A stretch of DNA of 5,286 bases. It comes from an uncultured Collinsella sp. (GTDB lineage Bacteria; Actinomycetota; Coriobacteriia; Coriobacteriales; Coriobacteriaceae). The stretch spans positions 1 to 5,286 of the forward strand of contig CABRFW010000119.1 in the NCBI GenBank assembly GCA_902470265.1, given 5' to 3'. The notes below the pieces were generated by a model. It searched no databases, was not told where the DNA came from, and saw only the letters and a list, made by a program, of their open reading frames with translations. How positions within the stretch are numbered: position 1 is the stretch's first letter; each line of letters starts with the position of its first letter. This document shows, one piece after another, positions 1 through 4,334 of the stretch. The position numbers and the translations under genes are program-made.

Positions 1-239
1 GCATTTTTGTAAAATCGGCAAGCCGTCTACAAGCGGTTTTGATATTTCGGATTTCGGTATGGTCGAGGGTAATCGGTTAAACGTAGTAGATAGGCCCATT
101 TCGTGGCGAACAGTAGAATTTGCGGTTCAAGGCTGCCGGTTTTGGATGGCCAACCTTGAAGTTGCGGTGAATTAATTTCTGAAAAGTGCGAATAAGCCTA
201 ATCCAGGAACTAGTTCACCGCGACTTAGAAAGGATAGGT
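1..239. other. Gene-free flank, A+T-richer
   Basis: I see no coding sequence on either strand that looks real here: stops are frequent and composition is A+T-richer than in the flanking genes. It contains a 7-bp tandem duplication ATTTCGG at 44-57 and an inverted repeat at 126-160, listed separately. It lies downstream of the minus-strand toxin gene, so it should hold that transcript's 3' end. I see no clear hairpin with a T-run on the minus strand. Confidence 0.6.
126..160. repeat. Inverted repeat downstream of the PIN gene
   Basis: TTCAAGG (126-132) and CCTTGAA (154-160) are perfect 7-base arms, with a further GCC/GGC pairing inside (135-137 with 148-150). As RNA this could fold into an interrupted hairpin about 80 bases past the minus-strand toxin stop codon. 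No T-run follows on either strand, so a factor-independent terminator is not well supported. It could instead be a chance or protein-binding dyad. Confidence 0.3.
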
Positions 240-695
240 TTAGCTGCGGGGGCGGTGGCGGAGCTTGTCGATGGTGGAGTCGGTGCTTCGGCTGCGGGCT
301 TCGGCTGCGGTTTGGCGCTTGTGGCGGTAATCGATCATGCCTTGGATGATGGGCTTGCCAAAGCTCACGACATCATCGTTGTAGATGGCGGTTCGGGCTG
401 CGAGGAGGCAGTCGGTAAAGTCCATATGGGTCTTGCCAAAGAGTTTGACGGCAAGGGCGACAACGGTGGGCTCGTCGACCATGACGTCATCGAGCAGCCT
501 TTTCATGGCCGCAGCAATCTCAACGCGGGGAACCTTATAGACGTCGCGCAGCGTGACCACGACGCGCGTGATGATTTCGGGGTAGACACGAGCGGTGCGC
601 GTGGCGATGACCTTGGCGGCGCGCGGTGACAGAACTTCGTCGTCGTCAAGCAGGTAGCGCAGGATGACGGTCTCGTCGATGATGGTGCTACTCAT
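240..695 (-). CDS. PIN-domain protein, putative VapC-like toxin of a TA module
   Basis: This 151-residue protein has the layout of a single PIN domain, the metal-dependent RNase fold of VapC toxins. The N-terminal strand IIDETVILRYLLDDD carries Asp7. A second conserved stretch, VYPEIITRVVVTLRDVYKV, spans about 37-55, and the third motif is HMDFTDCLLAA, with Asp92 and Asp95. VapC-type toxins cleave RNA using about four acidic residues. Here Asp7 and Asp95 are clear. The usual Glu of the second motif aligns with Arg44, although Glu40 is nearby, and the usual C-terminal Asp (TfD-like motif) aligns with Gly113 in VVSFGKPI, so activity is uncertain. The last 26 or so residues are a polar, Arg-rich tail encoded across a 13-bp tandem repeat. 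The ATG overlaps the end of the upstream antitoxin gene by 8 bases, which implies translational coupling. Function is inferred from fold and neighbourhood; alignment positions were judged by eye. Confidence 0.8.
   Translation of the reverse strand: MSSTIIDETVILRYLLDDDEVLSPRAAKVIATRTARVYPEIITRVVVTLRDVYKVPRVEIAAAMKRLLDDVMVDEPTVVALAVKLFGKTHMDFTDCLLAARTAIYNDDVVSFGKPIIQGMIDYRHKRQTAAEARSRSTDSTIDKLRHRPRS
285..310. repeat. Perfect 13-bp tandem duplication inside the PIN gene
   Basis: GCTTCGGCTGCGG occurs twice head to tail (285-297 and 298-310). It lies in the 3' end of the minus-strand PIN gene. Because 13 is not a multiple of three, gain or loss of one copy would change the reading frame of the C-terminal tail and move the stop from 240 to 215. 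In the current frame, third codon positions after the repeat are almost all G or C, which favours the present frame as the normal one. Confidence 0.9.
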
Positions 696-1011
696 GGATA
701 TCTACTTCTTCGGGACCAAAAATCGAATCGTCGCTTTCTGTAGCAAGGTATTCAATCCAGGCATTGCGCTCCTCGGAGCGGCGATTGGGGTCCCCATATG
801 CTTTGAGCGATCCATAGGCGGCGGTGCCGTCCTTTGAGCGCACAGCGACCGGCTGAAAGGGGAGCTTGCGCATCAAAATGCTCTGCGCGACAAATAGACG
901 GACAGCCTCGGCGAGCGATGTGCCCATGGCGTCGTAGAGGCGCTCGGCATGCTGTTTATCTTCCTCGCGAATGCGCACCTGCAGGATGGCTCGTTTTTGC
1001 GTCGATGACAT
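688..1011 (-). CDS. RelB/DinJ-family antitoxin, ribbon-helix-helix
   Basis: This 107-residue protein probably binds and neutralises the PIN protein encoded just after it and represses its own promoter. Residues 8-14 (AILQVRI) fit the DNA-binding strand of a ribbon-helix-helix fold. Residues about 16-28 and 32-46 fit the two helices, followed by the RKLPFQP motif typical of RelB/DinJ proteins (compare EKALPF in E. coli DinJ). The C-terminal half is less conserved and ends in an acidic stretch, as expected for a toxin-wrapping tail. I chose the ATG at 1011 over the adjacent GTG at 1014 because the AAGGGGGG ribosome binding site at 1018-1025 leaves 6 bases to the ATG but only 3 to the GTG. The stop codon overlaps the toxin start. 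RelB/DinJ antitoxins usually pair with RelE/YafQ-fold toxins, so a PIN partner is less typical. Confidence 0.82.
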   Translation of the reverse strand: MSSTQKRAILQVRIREEDKQHAERLYDAMGTSLAEAVRLFVAQSILMRKLPFQPVAVRSKDGTAAYGSLKAYGDPNRRSEERNAWIEYLATESDDSIFGPEEVDIHE

Positions 1012-1017
1012 CACTGG

Positions 1018-1025
1018 CCCCCCTT
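1018..1025 (-). promoter_or_regulatory. Ribosome binding site of the antitoxin gene
   Basis: Read on the minus strand, AAGGGGGG precedes GTG ATG. Its spacing of 6 bases to the ATG at 1011 decides the start codon in favour of that ATG. Confidence 0.6.
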
Positions 1026-1044
1026 AATGAGCGGGCAATATGAA

Positions 1045-1066
1045 TAGTCAAATACAGCATTGACTA
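1045..1066. promoter_or_regulatory. Inverted repeat, candidate autoregulatory operator
   Basis: TAGTCAA (1045-1051) and TTGACTA (1060-1066) are perfect 7-base inverted arms with an 8-base spacer. They lie directly upstream of the antitoxin gene and over the proposed -10 element. Ribbon-helix-helix antitoxins commonly bind short inverted repeats overlapping their own promoter, so this is the best operator candidate. The arrangement is seen in the sequence; the function is inferred. Confidence 0.45.
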
Positions 1067-1077
1067 ATAATAGCCAA
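1049..1077 (-). promoter_or_regulatory. Candidate promoter of the antitoxin-toxin operon
   Basis: On the minus strand a -35-like TTGGCT (1072-1077) is followed 17 bases later by a -10-like TATTTG (1049-1054), about 40 bases before the antitoxin start. The match to the sigma-70-type consensus is only fair. Its support comes from position and from the overlapping inverted repeat. Confidence 0.35.
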
Positions 1078-1115
1078 TCTTACAACCACTACTTTATTGC
1101 ATTAGAGTAACTTAG

Positions 1116-1131
1116 TGTAAACGATATTACA
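1116..1131. promoter_or_regulatory. TGTAA-N6-TTACA dyad, CRP/FNR-like geometry
   Basis: TGTAA (1116-1120) and TTACA (1127-1131) form a perfect 5-base inverted repeat with a 6-base gap. This is the spacing of CRP/FNR-superfamily sites such as TGTGA-N6-TCACA. It lies in the A+T-rich part of the divergent region, where a regulator of anaerobic metabolism could control the formate operon. A 5-base dyad can also occur by chance, so confidence is low. Confidence 0.3.
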
Positions 1132-1237
1132 AACGTACTACATCCTTCAGAAATGAGCGTGAAATCTTTCTTGGGCGTACGCATGTAATACACTCACCTT
1201 TATAGCTACCCAAGAATAATTCCAACCTGCCAAAACC

Positions 1238-1261
1238 CCTGCAATACACCCGTATTGCAGG
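1238..1261. promoter_or_regulatory. Perfect 10-bp inverted repeat (operator or leader hairpin)
   Basis: CCTGCAATAC (1238-1247) and GTATTGCAGG (1252-1261) are perfect arms around the 4-base loop ACCC. The core CCTGCAA recurs in direct orientation at 1282-1288, giving three copies in about 50 bases. As DNA this resembles a multi-site operator; as RNA it would be a stable hairpin. No T-run follows, so it is not a standard terminator. It lies about 180 bases before the HydN-like gene. Confidence 0.5.
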
Positions 1262-1331
1262 TCGTATGCTCAAGTTTGCCCCCTGCAACTGCGTATATTT
1301 AACCTGTATATCGTTGGAGAAACTCTACCGA

Positions 1332-1353
1332 GTGCATGTTTCGCCGCATGCGC
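1332..1353 (+). promoter_or_regulatory. Leader hairpin
   Basis: GTGCATG (1332-1338 region) can pair with CATGCGC (1347-1353), including one G-U pair, around an 8-base loop. It is one of a series of hairpins upstream of the HydN-like gene and would be present in the mRNA only if transcription starts upstream of it. Confidence 0.3.
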
Positions 1354-1364
1354 TCGATACGTCG

Positions 1365-1415
1365 ATGCCGGACCACGGGCGGTCCGGGGCAACGTCGACA
1401 GGATCTCTCCGGCAT
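1365..1415 (+). promoter_or_regulatory. Leader segment with two mutually exclusive stems
   Basis: CCGGACC (1368-1374) pairs perfectly with GGTCCGG (1381-1387) around a 6-base loop. The overlapping ATGCCGG (1365-1371) pairs equally perfectly with CCGGCAT (1409-1415), which ends 7 bases before the ribosome binding site at 1423. The two stems share bases 1368-1371 and cannot coexist. That is the kind of switchable pairing found in riboswitches and attenuators, but I cannot match it to a known class by eye. Confidence 0.4.
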
Positions 1416-1422
1416 GGGATTC

Positions 1423-1428
1423 AGGAGG
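1423..1428 (+). promoter_or_regulatory. Ribosome binding site of the HydN-like gene
   Basis: AGGAGG lies 11 bases before the ATG at 1440, which is longer than usual. The in-frame GTG at 1431 would be only 2 bases away, too close, so the ATG is preferred. Confidence 0.65.
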
Positions 1429-1439
1429 GAGTGAACAAC

Positions 1440-1958
1440 ATGGGTAATAAGCGAGTCGTAGCCGATTCTTCGCGCTGCATTGGGTGTCAAACCTGCATGG
1501 CGGCGTGTATCGAGGCGCACGACATCCCCGGTAACATCGCCGCACCGCGCCTGCGCGTGACGCGTACGTACGAGATCTCCGCACCGGTGGCTTGCCATCA
1601 CTGCGAGGATGCCCCGTGCGCGAAGGCCTGTCCTACGGGCGCCTTGTTCTTTGATCCAAAGAACCATCGCATCGGCGTCAACGAGGACAACTGCATCGGC
1701 TGCAAGAGCTGCGTCATGGCATGCCCCTTTGGCGCCGTGAGCGTGGCGACCACGCAGGTTCCGGTCTTGATGGGCGACGTTCGCGTGGGTTCGCAGACCA
1801 AGAGCTTCGTGCTCAAGTGCGACCTGTGCGTGGACCGTCCCGGCGGTCCGGCGTGTGCCGAGGCGTGCCCGACCAAGGGCCTCACCCTGGTAGACGAGGA
1901 GCGCCTGGCAGAACTGACTGCCGAGCGTGCCCGCGCCACCATCGAAAACGAGGCGTAA
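1440..1958 (+). CDS. hydN: HydN-like four-cluster 4Fe-4S ferredoxin subunit
   Basis: This 172-residue cytoplasmic iron-sulfur protein probably carries electrons from formate dehydrogenase H towards the hydrogenase. Four cysteine quartets are visible: Cys13/16/19/23; Cys52/55/60/64 within CHHCEDAPCAKACP; Cys85/88/91/95 within CIGCKSCVMACPFGA; and Cys127/130/139/143 within KCDLC...GPACAEACP. This is the HycB/HydN/HyfA/DmsB pattern, enough for four [4Fe-4S] clusters. Length is close to E. coli HydN (175) and shorter than HyfA or HycB (about 205). The start MGNKRVVADSSRCIGC also fits HydN. There is no signal peptide or membrane segment. fdhF follows after 75 bases on the same strand, so the two are probably co-transcribed, as expected for a dedicated electron-transfer partner. 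The HydN name rests on length and context; a more general HycB-family label is the safe alternative. Confidence 0.88.
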   Translation: MGNKRVVADSSRCIGCQTCMAACIEAHDIPGNIAAPRLRVTRTYEISAPVACHHCEDAPCAKACPTGALFFDPKNHRIGVNEDNCIGCKSCVMACPFGAVSVATTQVPVLMGDVRVGSQTKSFVLKCDLCVDRPGGPACAEACPTKGLTLVDEERLAELTAERARATIENEA

Positions 1959-1960
1959 GC

Positions 1961-1980
1961 GTTGGGGCGACAGGCCCAAC
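1961..1980 (+). promoter_or_regulatory. Small intercistronic hairpin after hydN
   Basis: GTTGGG (1961-1966) pairs with CCCAAC (1975-1980) around an 8-base loop, starting 2 bases after the stop codon. No T-run follows, so it is more likely an mRNA stability or processing element than a terminator, if it has any function. Confidence 0.35.
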
Positions 1981-1994
1981 GATTGTCAAATACG

Positions 1995-2010
1995 TACCGA
2001 TTAATCGGTA
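1995..2010. promoter_or_regulatory. Perfect 16-bp palindrome before fdhF
   Basis: TACCGATTAATCGGTA is its own reverse complement over all 16 bases and lies 23 bases before the fdhF ATG, just upstream of its ribosome binding site. As DNA it would suit a dimeric regulator; as RNA it gives a 6-bp stem with a TTAA loop. Its place between two co-oriented genes suggests separate control of fdhF or tuning of its translation. The function is inferred. Confidence 0.5.
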
Positions 2011-2033
2011 GCAGAGAAAGGAAGGAGGGTGTC

Positions 2034-4256
2034 ATGGAGAAGCATAAAGTGATCTGCCCGTACTGCGGCGCCGGTTGCCAGTTTAACCTCCTGGTCCAAA
2101 ACGGCCAGGTCGTGGGCACCGAACCGCTCAACGGCATCACCAACCAGAGCGAGCTGTGCCTTAAGGGCATGAGCGGCTACGACTTCATCAACGACACCAA
2201 GATCTTGACTCCTCGCGTACTGCACCCGATGATCCGCCGCACTAAGGGCGCGGATCTTGAGCGCGTAAGCTGGGACGAGGCACTGGATTTCACCGCATCT
2301 AAGATGCAGGCCATAATTGACGAATATGGTCCTAACGCTGTCATGACCACTGGCTCTTCGCGAGGCGGCGGCAATGAGGCGAACTACGTCATGCAGAAGT
2401 TTACGCGTGCGTGCATCGGCACCCACAGCGTGGACAACTGCGCCCGTACTTGACACGGCCCTACTGTCCTCGGTCTGATGGACACGGTTGGTTCAGGTTG
2501 CATGTCATGCTCCATCCCCGGTATGGAGGATGCGGGCTGCATTTTCCTCTTCGGCTATAACCCTGCCGATTCGCACCCCATCGTCGCAAGGCGTATCGTG
2601 CGAGCCAAAGAAAAGGGTTGCAAGATCATCGTCGCCGATCCGCGCCATATCGAAACCGCGCGTATCGCCGATCTCTACCTTCCGATCAAGAACGGTTGCA
2701 ACGTTGCGTTCCTCAACGCCTTTGCCAACTGCTTGGTCAACGATGGCCTCTACGACAAGGAATTCGTCGCCGAGCACACGAACGGCTTTGACGAGTGGTG
2801 GGAGACCATCAAGAACTACACTCCCGAATCCGTACAGGACATCACGGGTGTCGAGCCCGCGTTGATCCACCAAGCTGCCGAGATGTACGCCACGGCGAAG
2901 CCCTCTGCCATCATTGGCTGGGGCATGGGCGTATGTCAGCAGAAGCAGAACCTGAAGACGGTGCACACCATCGCCTCCATCGCCTGCGTTGCCGGCCAGA
3001 TCGGCAAACCCAATTCCGGCCTCGCGCCCGTGCGTGGCCAGAATAACGTCCAGGGCTCCTGCGATATGGGCATGCTGCCCAACCTGTACCCTGGCTACCA
3101 GAAGGTCACCGACCCGGCTGTGCGTGCCAAGTTTGCCAAGGCTTGGGGCGTGCCCGAGGAAAAGCTCCCGCTCGAGGAGGGCTACAAGCTCACCGACCTG
3201 GGCCACCTGGTCGACGAGGGCAAGGTGCACTGCTTCTACAACTACGGCGAGGACCCGGTGCAGACCGAGCCCGATTCGGCCGGTATGCGCAAGACGCTCT
3301 CCGAGCTGGATCTGTTCATTTGCCAGGACATCTTTATGACGCAGACGACCATGCTCGCCGACGTCATCCTGCCTGCCACCTCTTGGGGCGAGCACGAGGG
3401 TGTCTTTACCGCATCCGACCGTAGCTTCCAGCACTTTGACGCGGCCGTTCCGCCCAAGGGCGAGTGCCGTCACGACTGGGAGATCTTCGCGGACCTGTCT
3501 ACGCGTATGGGTTACCCCATGCACTACGACAACACCGAGCAGATCTGGAACGAGTGCATCAGCCTGTGTCCCAACTTTGTGGGCGCAACCTACGAGAAGA
3601 TGGCTCCCGAGGGCGGTTACGCCCAGTGGCCGGTCAAGAGCACCGATGTGAACGACCACGGTACGCCCGACATGTTCGCTGGTGGCAAGTTCACCACCAA
3701 GGACGGCCGCGCCAATCTGATGGCGCACGACTGGGAGGCGCCCTCCGAGCTTCCCGACGATGAGTACCCGCTCATCCTGTGCACCGTCCGCGAGGTCGGT
3801 CACTACAGCTGCCGCTCGATGACCGGCAACTGCAAGACGCTGGCGCTGCTCGCCGACGAGCCCGGCTTTGTCCGCATGAATCCCGCGGACGCCGAGGCAC
3901 GCGGCATCAAGAACGGCGACATCGTCTCGATTCACAGCCGCCGCGGCCAGGTATACAGCCGCGCCGACGTGAGCGATCGCATCAACAAGGGCACGGTCTA
4001 CATGACCTACCAGTGGTGGATCGGCAAGTGCAACGAGCTGACCATGCACAAGGTCGACCCGGTCTCGCATACGCCCGAGGACAAGTTCTCCGCCTGCCAG
4101 GTCGACGCTATCGCCGACCAGGTCTGGGCTGAGGGCGAGGTGGAGCGTCAGTACACCGAGCTCAAGCAGGCTCTGGTGGACGCCGCCGCTCCCCAGGACG
4201 TTGAGCCTGGCGCCGCCAAGTTCGACGACGAGACGCACGTGAACCAAATCGTGTAG
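2034..4256 (+). CDS. fdhF: Formate dehydrogenase H, selenocysteine-containing (Sec140)
   Basis: This is the catalytic subunit of formate hydrogenlyase: formate to CO2 at a molybdenum bis-pterin centre, in the cytoplasm. The 740-residue product requires the in-frame UGA at 2451-2453 to be read as selenocysteine 140, the same number as in E. coli FdhF. Cys8, Cys11, Cys15 and Cys42 would bind the [4Fe-4S] cluster and Lys44 matches the electron-relay lysine. His141 follows Sec, and Arg334 in PVRGQNNVQG corresponds to E. coli Arg333. The body is a molybdopterin oxidoreductase domain, and the C-terminal pterin-binding domain starts near 577, with EVGHYSCRSMTGN and YMTYQWWIG. The protein is about 25 residues longer than E. 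coli FdhF (715), mostly in a C-terminal tail. The start is fixed by AAGGAGG at 2022-2028, 5 bases before the ATG. There is no twin-arginine signal, which fits FDH-H rather than the exported FDH-N/O. Similarity continues unbroken on both sides of the UGA. Confidence 0.97.
2451..2453 (+). other. UGA selenocysteine codon (Sec140)
   Basis: TGA interrupts an otherwise continuous frame in the context CART-U-HGP, matching CARV-U-HGP of E. coli FdhF. The upstream 139 and downstream 600 codons are both clearly FdhF. A SECIS-like hairpin follows at once, so this is recoding and not a nonsense mutation. Confidence 0.97.
2454..2483 (+). promoter_or_regulatory. Bacterial SECIS element in fdhF
   Basis: Downstream of the UGA, GUCC (2466-2469) pairs with GGAC (2480-2483). 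With U2479 bulged, U2470-A2478 and C2471-G2477 extend the stem to a GGUCU loop (2472-2476). The loop GGUC begins 19 bases after the UGA, the same spacing as in E. coli fdhF, where the loop G and U contact SelB. The base at the position of the E. coli bulged U17 is also U (2467), but in this fold it is paired with A2482, so the bulge seems to have moved to the 3' side. Confidence 0.85.
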
Positions 4257-4277
4257 TCCCGTTCTCGTTGGCTTTTT

Positions 4278-4320
4278 GGGCCGGGCGTCCCGTACGTTCG
4301 GGAGCCCGGCCCGTTATTTT
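4278..4320 (+). terminator. Strong terminator-like hairpin between fdhF and hyfA
   Basis: GGGCCGGGC (4278-4286) pairs perfectly with GCCCGGCCC (4304-4312). After a single unpaired G, TCCCG (4288-4292) pairs with CGGGA (4299-4303), closing a 6-base loop. GTTATTTT follows. This has the form of an intrinsic terminator with an imperfect U-tract, 21 bases past the fdhF stop. The hyfA ribosome binding site begins only about 10 bases after the stem, leaving no room for a new promoter beyond the hairpin. Partial termination or mRNA end protection is therefore more likely than a full stop. Confidence 0.7.
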
Positions 4321-4323
4321 GAA

Positions 4324-4329
4324 AGGAAG
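4324..4329 (+). promoter_or_regulatory. Ribosome binding site of hyfA
   Basis: AGGAAG lies 5 bases before the ATG at 4335. The in-frame GTG at 4329 overlaps it and is rejected as the start. Confidence 0.65.
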
Positions 4330-4334
4330 TGGGG

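Larger units (their letters stand above)
1012..1439. other. Divergent intergenic control region
   Basis: This 428-base gap separates the minus-strand antitoxin-toxin pair from the plus-strand formate hydrogenlyase operon. The left part (about 1026-1230) is strongly A+T-rich and promoter-like. The right part (about 1235-1440) becomes G+C-rich and contains several perfect hairpins. I could not identify a convincing -35/-10 pair or a -24/-12 (sigma-54) promoter for the plus-strand operon. An in-frame ATG at 1266 exists, but its 58 codons upstream of 1440 do not look like ferredoxin sequence. Confidence 0.7.

Noticed and set aside
44..57. Tandem ATTTCGG duplication as a possible functional repeat.
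   Set aside because: Two copies of 7 bases in non-coding A+T-rich sequence are too weak to support any function.
186..629. Plus-strand open frame of 147 codons opposite the PIN gene.
   Set aside because: It is Gly/Ala-rich antisense translation of the PIN gene with no good ribosome binding site; the minus strand carries the PIN motifs and the overlap with the antitoxin.
1026..1320. A sigma-54 (-24/-12) promoter with FhlA-type control, as in E. coli formate hydrogenlyase.
   Set aside because: No TGGCAC-N5-TTGC-like sequence was found on the plus strand upstream of the HydN-like gene.
1266..1439. N-terminal extension of the HydN-like protein from the in-frame ATG at 1266.
   Set aside because: The added 58 residues do not resemble any ferredoxin N-terminus, no ribosome binding site precedes 1266, and the segment is full of hairpins. 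The ATG at 1440 gives the expected family start.
1299..1979. Minus-strand open frame of 226 codons opposite the HydN-like gene.
   Set aside because: It is an antisense shadow of a clear four-cluster ferredoxin and has no recognisable domain.
2034..2453. Reading the TGA at 2451 as a true stop, making fdhF a truncated pseudogene plus a separate gene from 2478.
   Set aside because: FdhF similarity is continuous across the TGA, the codon is at the exact Sec140 position, and a SECIS-like hairpin follows. The Met at 2478 has no suitable ribosome binding site and would lack the iron-sulfur domain.
2505..4247. Long minus-strand open frame of 580 codons opposite fdhF.
   Set aside because: It is the antisense shadow of a G+C-rich gene with certain function; the translation shows no family motifs.
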